From Oreohelix idahoensis (lineage: Eukaryota > Mollusca > Gastropoda > Stylommatophora > Oreohelicidae): DNA of 64,000 nucleotides. The notes under the pieces are model-generated. The model saw nothing but the letters and a program-made list of their open reading frames with translations. It had not been told where the DNA came from and did no database searches. The position numbers and the translations under genes are program-made. Positions 11,040 to 23,493 of the stretch are shown here, one piece after another (positions within the stretch are counted from its first letter, which is position 1; the number at the start of each line of letters is the position of its first letter). Location: NCBI GenBank assembly GCA_024509875.1, contig JAMPIV010013759.1:1-64000 (forward strand), written 5' to 3'.

Positions 11040-13570
11040 TACAGCCAGATGGGTGACTTATGGTACTTATAATTCAAAAATCTCGTCCGTCAGTTATCTT
11101 AAGTGTGGGGCGGGGGTCTATTTCATGGTGTCCTTGACAAAGTTTGCTTCATTTCCAATCTAGGTATTCTTTTCTTATGTCATAATATCTCCATGATATA
11201 TCTGTGACATGTCTGTCCTTGGGATAACATTATTTTTTTATCCAATATCCTTGGGGTGAGCAGATCTCAGTACGTCCAATTTCATCAATCATGTATTTTT
11301 TCTTTCTCTCCTGTAATTCTGGGTATGTTATGAGTATAGTAAATTGTCAATTTATTTCAACTATCTTACAACATTTTGTAATTCGTGATAAGGAATAGTC
11401 ATTTGTTATACAACAATGTTCATATTACAAAGGCAATGAGCAAAAATCAAAGAGATATCTTCTCCGAAAATGCGGATGTATCTCTATTTCCCTTACCTCT
11501 GGGCGTAGTAATTATTCAGTCATTATTTTTTTTTCTCCATTATTTAATATCCATTTTGTGTCCTTAGTACCTGTGGTTCCATGGGATTATCATAATCTAT
11601 TTGTCTCTTGTCTACTGATAATCCTTCAATAATGACTTCAAATATGGTCCTCATATGTGCAGTAATCATCTGCTCTGATTTGTTCCATGTCCATGGTATT
11701 CATAAATTATTCCATTATATCCTTGTCTTATCTCGTAACCACGAAAGACTAAAATTATTCCTCCTCCAATGTTAATGTGGGGGATTTTGTGCATAAACAT
11801 TACAACAAAATCTCAGCTGTGACAACATAACGTTTCACCCTAATAGAAAATTGCATCTTCATCATACATAAACAGTTGCTTTTTCATCTCATGTGCCATC
11901 AGTGGTATCAGGTATGGTGTGTTCAAATCTGGGGCAGCATATACAAATGCATATACTCGTACAGTATCAACAGAATACTGTTGGGGTGTCATTCTGCATA
12001 ATTGTTATGTGCAGATATTTTTTTGACAGGGGTATGACTGGCAGAGGCGGTGTGAACAAAGACTAGTTGTTCCCTCTGATATGTTGTGACTATTTTCTCT
12101 CTTTTCTTCTATGTCAGCTGCTAATGTCAGGGCAGTCAATGTTATATGGCATTGGTTTATCATCATATCATCAACATGTGCAAGGGTGGCATATAAACAG
12201 ATAACACATCTTATAAACATACAAAATGTATTCTTTTGTTTTCTCTTTTATGTCTTTTGTCTTTCAGTTCTTTTCTTTTCTTTTTGATTTCTTTTTCTTT
12301 TCTCTTTTCCATTTCTTTTCTGTTTTCTTGTGATTTCTTTTCTTTTTCTTTTTGATTTCTTTTCTTTTCTGTTTACATTTCATTTCTGTTTTCTTGTGAT
12401 TTCTTTTCTCTTTTCCATTTCTTTTCTGTTTTCTTGTGATTTCTTTTCTCTTTGTATCACAAGTACGAAAGAATGATAAAAATCAATTCACTAAACATTC
12501 TAGCTACTACCAATATTCCTAATAGTAAATCCTAACCAATAGGGCTGCAAGTAATAGTTTAGGTTAGAATAGAATGAATATTGTAGCAGTATCTGTTGTC
12601 AATAAGTGGCGAGGAAAGGGTACATCAAGGATCTCCCGATTACAACATGATTGTAATTCCAAGGGATGAATATGATTGGGATTGAAAAGATCACAAGTCT
12701 AGAATGTCGTCTCAATATAGTGGAAAGGAAAAATAGTAAGTTAAAGATGGTGTAACAGTGGAGTGAAGAAAATCTTACTATAGAGAGTCCAGGTTGGGAT
12801 ATGGTATCTCTTTTGGAGAATGTTTAAAATCTTGACAGTACTAATATACATCTGGGTCTAAAATAATAATATACATTGGAAAAATAAATAATCCTGTGGA
12901 GAAAGATAGCATAACATGCAATACTAGTTTTGGGTATGAATTATATGCTGTTAATAGATGTCATAGTAGGAACAGTATGATTGATCAAGGTGATAAATAT
13001 AAAGGAGTTTAGCATAATTGAGATCAAAGAAACATTAGTATGAGGTAAGAAAAACTACTGGTGTAAAGTGCCTGCATGAAAATGCACTAAGATGCGAAAG
13101 TACAGGACTCTGGATCTGCAAGGACAAGAAGTCTGGTGAATGAAACATGGAATATGATTAGTTTCGAAAGTAGAGATCAATGTTACAACATAATAGTGTG
13201 ACACATGTGCTAAAGGTGGGGTTGTACATTAACATTCTCAACATTAAGAAAATGTCTGTAACTAAATAATGTCTGTAAACTCGTAACATCGTGTGTTATC
13301 AATTGTTTTGTCATTTTTATTTCACAAAACTATAATATTTCTAATGAAAATCCTCCGTGTGCTGGTCTTGATTGTTCTCTGGGCATCAGTATTTTAAGGC
13401 TGAAAAAAAAAAAAAACTTTCTCAGTGAGGCTTTGACATCTTAGTCTGGAAGCAAGTCATTTGAACTGTCAAAAACTGAAAATAGAGTACATGGGAAAGT
13501 TAGAACATTTGTTAATCAATACGTGCACATTCGCGTAGACCGTGCAAGGGATTGCTTGCACATAACACTT
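11040..13570. other. non-coding interval
   Basis: AT-rich sequence without a supportable gene; it contains the pyrimidine minisatellite annotated at 12226-12456. Short open frames on both strands have no recognisable motif. Confidence 0.5.
12226..12456. repeat. polypyrimidine minisatellite
   Basis: Imperfect tandem copies of a T/C-rich unit approximating TTTCTTTTCTGTTTTCTTGTG with spacer TTTTCTTT. Nearly all pyrimidine on the plus strand. Confidence 0.75.
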
Positions 13571-13579
13571 GGGCGTGTT

Positions 13580-15328
13580 TTAGGAACCGTCCCAGCCCCA
13601 GCGAGCTATATTTGACCTCCTCATTGCCTCTGTCCGCTGTTCGATTTTTTTCTGCAATTCCAGCAACGCCATAAGGAAGGCCGAATTGGGATCATCCTGT
13701 GTGGTGGTGGTTGCAATACTGGGTATGGCGTTGTTGACAGTGGGCACAGTACTGGAGATGGCGTTGTTGACAGTGGGTACAGTACTGGAGATGGCGTTGT
13801 TGACAGTGGGCACAGTACTGGAGATGGTTTTGTTGACGTTGAGAGGTGACAACGACATGGGCTGATTGTTGAAGGAAAATCAGTGAATGGCAATGTAGGC
13901 TGGGAATGTGTGGAGGTGACATGACTGGCGTTTGTGGCAGTTCTACAAATGTGGCCACAGGAGGCGATTCGTGAGGCTCAGGAAAAAACGATTCAACTGT
14001 GGTGTGAACTTGTACTGGTGGGATGCTGAATATTGACTCGATACCACTATCTGAGTCTGATACATGGGACATTGTGTCGTCTACATGTTCATTGGAGTTT
14101 TGGACCACTGTGTCAGGATCGAAGTGTTGTTCTATTATTTTCGGTTCAGTTTCATCCTCATTCAGTATTTCGGTTACAAGGTTGTGAAATTCTTGTCGTC
14201 GTTCTGAAAAGTCTGTATCAAATTTTGCCTCTAGCAATTTCCGTACCTTCCGTGATGTTAAGGTGTGAAGATCGGCTCCTTTTAGGGTATGTTTTATTGC
14301 CTTCTTGATTTCATTTACGCCTGGATCAACCGTTTTACTAATGTTCTGTGTCTTGATCAGATCATTATCTCTAGAACCCTTGTTCTCAACTGATTTCACG
14401 ACTCTATTATTCCGTTTTGACTCTGAGTGTAGGGCTACAGTGTTTATTTCTGTATGTGTTCTGGCACGAATCGTCTTGGTTTCGTTTGTCACTGGTACAT
14501 GTTTTTCCGTTTGAGTGGCTACTGTCGTTCGAGTGTGGTTAAAAGGTGACGTAGGAAGGTCTGTTTGTGTTGCCACCGAGGTCATTCTTGGTTCATTCAT
14601 AAATGTGTCTTGATGTTGTTTGATTGGGGTTGGTCTATTATGAAAGGGGGTATGTAGCGTCGTGTTTACTTTCACAGAACTGACCTGTTGACGTTCAAGA
14701 AATGGTCTTCGCCATGGATGTAGTGGTTTTACAACAGCACGAAAACCTTCATCTGTGGTGACGATGCATTCCCTGTCAGATGCATGGAGATTCTTTATTT
14801 CGTAGGTCCTATGACTTTTGACATTGGTGAATAGGCTTCGGACTGCGATGCGGCAATCTCTTCTATTTAAACTCGTCCAGTGATTCTTAGCACGTCTGTT
14901 AAAATGATACAGCGTACTATCTGTGTCCTCGGTATGATGTGTTGGTAGACATGGGTATCGTAGGTTTCTTAATTTTTCGACAGAGTAACTTTCCGCGTCC
15001 GCGTGTGTTGTTACTGCATTCATCTTGGCATATGAGGCTTCCCCGTGAATATTAGGACGTAAGGTGAAGGATTCTCGTTTGGGATAACCTCCCGTTAGCA
15101 AACGACTGTTCCACTTGTCAGAGTCAGAGGGGCGGCGTGGGTTGGAGAAACTTGGGGAGGGGAACTGATGGGCAAAGCTCTGATACAGAGTGATGGCTCA
15201 TGCTGCATAGGGTAACTTCCCGTCAGCAAATATTTCTTAGACATGTCAATCGGTGGGCTGTAATGGTTGTGCATGCGTTTGCTGCTGTTGTTGTATTCTT
15301 GGTGTGGGTATTTCCTCCTTAGGTGCAT
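13580..15328 (-). CDS. DEK_C-domain protein, frameshifted
   Basis: Three overlapping minus-strand frames read as one protein of about 570 residues. Segment one starts at ATG 15328 (MHLRRKYPHQEYNN) and runs to about 15195. The main frame then continues from about 15195 to 13880, and the last frame ends at stop 13580. A DEK C-terminal-like helical domain lies at about 14320-14165: ADLHTLTSRKVRKLLEAKF followed by DFSERRQEF fits the family pattern of a TxxxVRKxLExxF core, a fold that binds DNA in DEK. Upstream are low-complexity polar segments with two VATQT motifs. The C-terminus carries 11-residue repeats (ISSTVPTVNNA) and a charged helix, MALLELQKKIEQRTEAMRR. A short phrase, LLTGSYP / LLTGGYP, is duplicated near the N-terminus. 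The two frame changes could be decay or assembly error. Whether this is a host gene or cargo of the repeat-bounded element is open. Confidence 0.6.
13725..13850. repeat. 33-bp tandem repeat within the DEK_C gene
   Basis: About four units of 33 bp start with GGCGTTGTTGACAGTGGGYA at 13727, 13760, 13793 and, diverged, 13826. The unit is a multiple of three, so copy number can change without breaking the frame; in the last frame each encodes the 11-residue ISSTVPTVNNA. Confidence 0.85.
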
Positions 15329-15348
15329 CTTTCGTTAATGCTTCTGCT

Positions 15349-15357
15349 CTTTTATAG
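15349..15357 (-). promoter_or_regulatory. TATA box ahead of the DEK_C gene
   Basis: The minus strand reads CTATAAAAG between the right direct repeat and the first ATG (15328). The usual ~30-nt spacing would put transcription start almost on that ATG. The true start codon might then be a later one, such as the Met in SKRMHNHY, unless transcription begins inside the repeat. Confidence 0.4.
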
Positions 15358-15362
15358 AGATG

Positions 15363-16401
15363 TGTGGCCGGGTAGGGAATTGGGTGTTGCTGTTTATATC
15401 GAGAGTGTTAGATGTAGAACTAGCCAGTCTGCTAGAGTTAGAAATTACTCTCTCACAGTCTTACAGGATCTTCCAGGTTCGGGGACTATCCTCAAAAGGT
15501 GTTGTATTGAGTTGAAGCAGATATGTATGACATGATAAGTTTTCTCAGCAGCCATTCCTTCCTTTCGTTCAATTATATGTGTAGCGAAGTATTTAATAGA
15601 CGATATCCTTTAGTTTTGGTCTCAACGTGATTTTTATTTCAACGTAAACATATTTACATGATGGCATAAGGATTTAGAGTGTGCATATTTCGTTCATCCA
15701 CAAATGCACATTGCTTTCATTAACATAGCATGGGGAGGTTCATATCAAGTGAATCACCCTGATTCAACTCTTAGCTACTTGTTCCTTCAAATATTAGCTA
15801 GCGGTAAATGCATACTAGCAGTTCCTCAGAGGATTGAACCATTCTCTCATTTCCTGAAGATCTTCATTCTCTATCAAACTGTTAGTGTTTCTACCTAGGT
15901 GTTCAAACGACTACATTCCACATCAAGGTATAACTTGCAGCCATATTTACTGTGTGCTGCGGGGGCAAAAGCTATCTTGCTTCGACATGAAAATGTTTTA
16001 GGTATTTCAAAAGGAAGCACTCTACTTACTGCTTTTCCTTGTGGGAAATCAATGCACAATTCAAACACTAAAACTGGGGAACAACTTCCTTAGAATAAAT
16101 TGAAATCCTCAAAAATCTGCAGCATAAGAAAAAATGCGTCTGTCTCTTAGACTTCAAAATCTACAACTAACTTTTCAGCCGGGACTTGACACGCTTTCCT
16201 TCAGCTCAAAATCTAGGTCAGCGTTGCTTCCCCCCCTCATCCATCTCACGATTGGATAAAAGAGTAATCCACGCTAACCTTCTCCTTATGGTCTGTTCCT
16301 ATAATAATTTATGATTAAATTTTAACTAACTTCTGTCAACTAAGCTATGGTCTGTATTTGTTATAAAGGAAAGTTCCTAAAATGACGCATTCCCTGTTTC
16401 A
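15363..16401. repeat. terminal direct repeat, right copy (LTR-like)
   Basis: Begins TGTGGCCGGGTAGGG and ends CCCTGTTTCA, followed by ATGG. It is the cleaner of the two copies, about 1.04 kb. On the minus strand it ends just before the DEK_C gene's TATA motif, so it could contribute regulatory sequence. Confidence 0.7.
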
Positions 16402-17110
16402 ATGGCGTGAGATGCCAAAAATATGGAGCAATATATTAAGATGGAATTTCGAAAATGAACAGTGAAGTGAATATTAGCCTTATTAAGTGGCTTCAGAATA
16501 GTACAGAATGTTGACACTGTAGGAACATTATTAATACGATAGTATTCGTAGAATAAGAAGGAACATTCTAGCTTATACTTGTAACGGTTATGCCAAAAGA
16601 AGTAAGTTCATGTACAAGACAAACATGGTGGTTGACTTATCTTTCAATGTGAAATAATATCAATGCGTTCTTCACTTTCATTGTACGTTATTTGAATAAA
16701 TTATTTGGAGTCGTCTTCAACATACTTATTCGCTGAAGAATTCTTTGAATTTATATTCACAACCAGTTCACTTATTCGTGTTACTGTGGTTGATGCAGTT
16801 TAACGTTGGTAACCTATGAACACTCTACCATTATTAAATTAACTCAAAGAAAACAAAAGATATCGTAGTAATTACAGAAGAAATGAACTTTATTGAAGAA
16901 CATTCATGTTCAAATCACAAGTCATCTAATACGAACGCTGTATTTCGCAGAAGATAATAGAGATATTTTGAATCAAGAAAAGAACATTATCATAATAGTG
17001 GTACTTATAGAATTTGCTTCAAAAAATAAAACAAAACTCATTCTCTTTATATTATCACGCAAAGTCAACATTGGTTATCTGGTGTTTATCTACTAAATAA
17101 TGCGAAACCT
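16402..17110. other. non-coding interval
   Basis: AT-rich, no recognisable gene or repeat. Confidence 0.5.
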
Positions 17111-17119
17111 TCTAAATGT

Positions 17120-18275
17120 AGTTGCAAACACGCTCAAGTTTTAGTAAGGTCACTTCATCATCATGTGACATATTCTTTCCAGAACGTTGTCTCCATTACA
17201 GCTGCTCTGAACGCATCACGATTCTGGGCAAGTCGACCTGCATCAGCCAAAGACAAGTTCAGACTCTCTGTGATGTCCTGGGTCCACCGTCGTCTAGGTC
17301 GACCCCTTCCCCTTTTTCCAGGGACCATGCCTTCCATCACTGTTTTTTCCAGACTTTTATGTCTTTTTATATGACCGAAAAATTTCAGCTTCCTTATTGC
17401 GATGGTATTTAGGAGCCAATGTTCCTGTACGTTTAGTGAGTGCAGTACTTCTCTGTTGGTCTTTTTTTCTGTCCAGGGTATTCTCAACATCCTTCTGTAG
17501 CATTTTATTTCGAATGATGTAATCTTTTTTTGCAACTGTTTTATTGAGTGTCCAAGTCTCGCAGCCGTATGTTGCTACTGGGAATATACATGCTCTGATC
17601 AGTTGTAACTTTGTTTCTTTGCTTGTGCCTTGCCATAGGTTTTTTCATCTGTATTAGCTTATGTGAAGCAATTGCAAGTCTTCTTTTAATTTCTACTGCA
17701 CAGTCGCCAGAGCTGTTAACCCTGATACAAATCCTAAGTTATTCGAATTCATTGACACTTTCCAGTTCTTCGTTATCAATTTCAATTTCTGGTTGGTTTT
17801 TTTACAATGTCTGTTGTCAATACTTTGTCTTCGGTTTAGGTATAGATTCTGGGCCTCGCTGTGTTTTTTGGTGGACAGAAAAAAAATTGTTCAAGTCCAG
17901 GGTTGGTCGATAGGAGGATGTGTCGTCAGCATACTGATTTCCAGGGGATCTGGTACCCACTGTTAAATGAGTCAAACTCTGTGTGTGTTCTTGGTCATCT
18001 CTTATCTCATGATATCTCGGCATTAAATGTTAAACAGGTAAGGGGGGAAAGGGTACAGCCTTGTCTTACTCCTTTCTGTACTTCAAACCATTCTGAGGTT
18101 TCCCCTCTATTCTGTACGGATCTGATGTTCATTGGTACAGCAGTGGCGATGAGATGTATAAGGTGGTTTAAATCCCATATTTTTCAGTATATAGCCCATA
18201 ACTGCTGATGTGGTTGTACACAATCGAAAGCTTTGGTGTAATCAATGAAACAAGTATGTAGGTCAACGTATAGGT
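17120..18275 (-). mobile_element. 5'-truncated LINE: RT palm to C-terminus
   Basis: Minus-strand reading shows, in shifted frames, a CFIDYTKAFDCVQ-like RT motif near 18240-18190. A diverged palm follows (YADD in NQYADDTSS near 17925). The intact C-terminal frame 17535-17161 has KLKFFGHIKRHKSLEKTVME, GKRGRGRPRRRWTQDI and a stop at 17161. This is the 3' half of an APE-type non-LTR retrotransposon, truncated at its 5' end near 18275 as is usual for incomplete reverse transcription, and broken by frameshifts. Confidence 0.8.
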
Positions 18276-18357
18276 ACCACAATATTCAAATCTTCTATGG
18301 GTGAATTAAATGTAGATCAGATATATGAGAATATGTATGGTGTAAAAACTCAATAAT

Positions 18358-18566
18358 TCAGTAATCGTCACAGAAATTACTATTAAGATTTATGTTGGCT
18401 CGTAAAGGGAAGACTTTATTTTCTAATCGAGGATTATAAAGGGCTGCAAGGGAATTCAGCTGCTGCAGGTTTGTCAAGAGCACTGTAAGCTGTGGATTTG
18501 CAGACACACCATGACTAATGATAAACAAGGCTCGCCCTCCTAGAGGCACGATAACCACATATAATG
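18358..18566 (-). CDS. possible last exon of TNF-ligand gene
   Basis: A strong 3' splice site (TTATTTCTTATTGTCAG, ending at 18567) precedes an open stretch to TGA at 18358. Its reading frame includes GGRALFIISHGVSANPQLTV, then LQQLNSLAALYNPR and a C-terminal NINLNSNFCDD. The layout resembles the second half of a TNF domain (strands D to H ending at the protein C-terminus), but the terminal FG-aromatic motif is not intact. It starts with CATTATATGTGG, which in phase 0 gives HYMW, natural after KYQ of the preceding exon, yet the good frame is two bases off. One indel, biological or technical, would reconcile them. The assignment is tentative. Confidence 0.35.
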
Positions 18567-18785
18567 CTGACAATAAGAAATAACACTTTTCACGCAAATG
18601 TGTTACGTTCTCATCCAAGAGATGTCAGTCTTTCGGAAATCATGTGTTGCTCGTACAGTATCGAGTGGAGTCAGCCTGAATACGGCAAAACATCATACCC
18701 AAATTCTGAAGATTTTAGCACATATAACAGTGCAATCACTGACGAAAATAACAAACTGATATTCACACCAGCTAAATACTTTAAT

Positions 18786-20482
<1,697 letters not shown>

Positions 20483-20564
<82 letters not shown>
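20483..20564. repeat. (TA)n microsatellite, right of Tc1
   Basis: About 82 nt of uninterrupted TA directly after the Tc1 end. Confidence 0.95.
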
Positions 20565-20567
<3 letters not shown>

Positions 20568-20914
20568 ACTTAAATTTAGTCGTTTCTGACGTCATCCCTG
20601 GTGGGAGCAGCGGTGGTATTCTTTCGTTATCAGAGAAAGACCGGAAACAACAAAGACCGGTAGTCAAGGCAGCGTATATTAAAATTATTTCATTGTCTTA
20701 TAAACTACAAGGATATCTAATAATGACAGATGTACTCACGTTCACGTATCCCAACTGTTAGCAACGTAAGTGGCACATATAAGATCTTCATTTGCTCTAC
20801 AAGACGATGTTACAGAAACTGAACGAGCTGACACAGCTCCTGGAGCGTCAGCAGGAGTAAGGGCCGAATATAATATCAAAGATTTGACACATTTTTCTTA
20901 TTCTTCTTGGATCC

Positions 20915-21225
20915 TTAGCCCCTGACTAACAAAGCAGTCAGTGGCCATCACGCCTAGTGGCGTATTGTAGGGCAGCAACAAACTCTCCCCATTTTGCTCG
21001 ATCGGTGGCCATCCTTCGTGCCAGTCCCCAACTCTGGTTTATGCTTTGTATCTCAGTCTGCAATGTTCTCTGTCAGGTTGTCTTTGCTCTGACTCTCTTT
21101 CGCCATCCTTCTGCGGTCCATGCTGTATCAGTTCTGGTGATGGTGTCAGAGTCCCTTCTGAGGACATGGCCAGCCCAGTTCAAAAGTCTGCCTGCAATGA
21201 TAATGTACAAACCTATCTGACTGCA
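20915..21225 (-). mobile_element. LINE 3'-end fragment
   Basis: The minus strand reads LNWAGHVLRRDSDTITRTD, GRRRVRAKTT, then SINQSWGLARRMATDRAKWG and FVAALQYATRRDGH. This is the typical C-terminal tail after the RT of a non-LTR retrotransposon, with stops inside. The same family's tail recurs at 25.87 kb. Confidence 0.75.
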
Positions 21226-21581
21226 CCGCGTTAGCAATTCCTGGTTGGAGACGTTTACACATTTTTACACGATATTAATTTTGTTGGGTGTGGATAACAT
21301 GTATGTTTATTATTCACAGGTATTTAATTGTAACGACCGCAGCAATCACCTAAAATGTCCATGATCCTTCATTAGAACAACAATAACGATATACCTGAAG
21401 AAGCGTGGAGGAAGGAAGGGAAATAGTATTGTAAAACGCTGGTGACTGTTTAGAAAACAATAAAAGTAGTAAGTACTTTTCTAAGATGTATTCATGACAT
21501 GACTATTTTAATCAACAGTGCAGCCTACGAGATTCAAAAATTGTAATCTTGAGAGAGAAGGCATTGTTGATTATCTCTCAC

Positions 21582-21775
21582 CTGATATTTAAACTCTCCT
21601 GCAGCTCGATCAGATACTGGTTTGAAGTGCACGCTGCTGTAGACGTAGTAGATACCTGTGTACTGAATGATCAGAGAATCATTATTGACTGTCACACCCC
21701 TGACGTGTTCTATGACGGAGTCTCTGTTGTCTGACATCAACATAGGGACATTGTGTCCGTCGTTAAACACTGGCT
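21582..21775 (-). CDS. TNF-superfamily ligand, TNF-domain exon
   Basis: This 194-nt exon is bounded by a good acceptor (ATACTGATTGCAG before 21775) and a strong donor (CAG/GTGAGA at 21582/21581). It encodes about 65 residues, including VRGVTVNNDSLIIQYTGIYY followed by VYSSVHFKP. The L-x-I-x(3)-G-x-Y-Y-V-Y-S-x-V-x-F pattern is the signature strand of the TNF fold, the receptor-binding trimer domain of type II membrane cytokines. Upstream GHNVPMLMSDNRDSVIEH would be the loop before it. The acceptor phase (1) matches the donor phase of the exon at 22090-22176; the donor leaves phase 0. C1q domains share the fold, but their equivalent motif differs from YYVYSSV. The intron toward the next exon holds the LINE tail and the Tc1/(TA)n block. 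Confidence 0.75.
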
Positions 21776-22089
21776 CTGCAATCAGTATAGAAGGGTGATG
21801 AATAAATCAAAAGTAGCTGTGCTGAATAGTTTTTTTTAAAACTGTGAACTGAAGATTTTAGTTTATTAGTCACTGAAATTAAAAATTGCCAGTTAAATTA
21901 ATCGACTAGTTGATTTTTAAACAGCGACATATTTACAGTACATAAGTGAAGAATGGGATGCTGCATATAATTGATTAACTTACAATTGTATTAATCATTG
22001 TGATATCAATCCTTACGCCTTTAAGAATATTCGAATTGTAATCACTTGTTCTACTAGACTGATTTGTTTACATATATATTTTGATTTAC

Positions 22090-22176
22090 CTGCAAGGCTG
22101 TCGTCACTGGCAGGTGGGAAAAGTTGCTTATGTGCGGAGACAGGAGAAAAGTTGTATGCGATATCACCTGTGGACG
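22090..22176 (-). CDS. TNF-ligand gene, linker exon
   Basis: This 87-nt open segment lies between acceptor AATATTTTCCAG (before 22176) and donor GCAG/GTAAATC. In the frame matching the TNF exon it encodes STGDIAYNFSPVSAHKQLFP followed by PASDDSLA. The SAHK phrase lies where TNF domains usually start (an AH-containing first strand). Incoming phase 1 and outgoing phase 1 agree with the downstream exon. It was assigned from splice signals and phase; no motif proves it alone. Confidence 0.5.
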
Positions 22177-22848
22177 CTGGAAAATATTAAATATAAACAC
22201 CAGATTGTGTTTACTTTTGTTGCTTTTTTGACTTATAGAAGTAAGTTTTAAAAGTAAACAATGCTCCCGTAGGAGTTGAACAGTGCAAGTAAAGAGTGAT
22301 GTGAAATGTCAACAACTATCAGGTCAAAGGTTAAACCAAAGCCTCGGTAAAAGTGCAAGCTTGAGAGTCACATAGTACAAAGAATATAAGGGAAATTAAT
22401 ACATATTTTTTGGAGAACTCCGTAGATACATTTTTTCTTGTTGTCTCCCATTAATGTGATAGAAATATCCATAATCCCTTTTTATTTTAATTTTTACTAA
22501 ACACACAACCAAAGTTTTTAAATTTGATTTCTTTAAACGCAATGCGGATTATTCCACAACATGAAAGTTTGGTAAGTCGAACAACTAAATAATAATTTGT
22601 ATATTACCAAAAGAATAACAAGAACTTCGGTTTATACATGGTCGTCCCTTCCTTTATTTCGCTCTCGAAGTTCTAAATTTAAATAGACGTTATCGTAATG
22701 ATAATACAAAGTGAATCAGCATATTTACCAGAACTTTCTCATTCTTTATATCATAACCACTTTTACATTGTAAGTTTAATACCCTAACCCTTTCATGCCA
22801 ACAATCTGTGTTCTGTCTTTTCTTATTTCTATTACTAGCAATAACCGG
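22177..22848. other. intron-like non-coding interval
   Basis: AT-rich, no gene or clear repeat. Confidence 0.4.
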
Positions 22849-23493
22849 TCAATAATGACGGAAGTAAATGGCGCCCATGGATGCAAAGCCCAAGACTGAA
22901 TTATAGGAACGGACATTTTCCTTTATGCGTTGTGGATGCGCTGGGTTGCTGCTCAAAAGATCCTTGAGATACGGAGGAAAAAGACGTCTCTGCTCTCCTT
23001 CTTGCTCCAACAGCACTGTACCTTTATGGCAGCAATATTTGAGTGTACCATCGGTTGATCTTTCCACTTGAAAATTGAGAGAGTGACAGGACTGACATTC
23101 CTGATCCATTGTGCCGCAGTTGTGTACAGCAACTGCATTCTCATCAAAGGCATCATGACTTGGAATTGTTGGACCACGTGCAGCTCTTGATCGTCTCACT
23201 TGTTGTGCAGCTGCTGCTCTACGTTCGGTTGCTTCTTCTGAAGTCTCATTTGTTCGTTGTGATGCTCTCAACAAACGAAAGCGAAAAGCTTCTGCAGCGC
23301 GTTGAGATTCATGCTCTTCTGCAGACTGATTTGCTCGTTGTGACTGACGCTGTGCTTGTCTTTGTGCCGCTTCATATTGTCGTCGTATTGCTGCTTCTTC
23401 TATAGTCTCTCTTGCTCGTTGTGATTGACGCGATCGTCTCTTCCTCTTAGCATCTGCAGCTCGTTTTGCAGCCATCTTATCATTTTGATCCAT
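22849..23493 (-). pseudogene. Helitron-like protein, N-terminal part only
   Basis: The first ATG in frame is at 23493 (MDQNDKMAAKRAADAKRKRR, G at +4), giving 214 residues. The N-terminal 110 residues are Arg/Ala/Gln-rich with imperfect repeats (RRSRQSQRARETIEEAAIRR and variants), as in many Helitron-encoded proteins. Next comes the conserved Helitron zinc-finger-like region: HNCGTMDQECQSCHSLNFQ then KYCCHKGTVLL. It is followed by LFPPYLKDLLSS and IKENVRSYNSVLGFASMGA. The family continues with the Rep HUH nuclease and PIF1-type helicase (usually well over 1000 residues), but here a stop follows FASMGAIYFRHY. The intact frame could mean recent truncation, capture, or simple chance. Confidence 0.75.

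Larger units (their letters stand above)
5724..16401 (-). mobile_element. candidate LTR-bounded element carrying a DEK_C-domain gene
   Basis: The two direct repeats have TG...CA ends and are flanked by ATGG on both outer sides (5720-5723 and 16402-16405), so they could be LTRs of one ~10.7-kb element. The interior holds a later hAT insertion and, on the minus strand, a DEK_C-domain ORF whose first ATG lies 34 nt from the right repeat. I see no reverse transcriptase, integrase, primer-binding site or convincing polypurine tract, so an autonomous retrotransposon is not supported. Alternatives are a large non-autonomous retrotransposon derivative, or two separate repeat copies flanking a host gene. 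A 4-bp match is weak evidence by itself. Confidence 0.4.
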
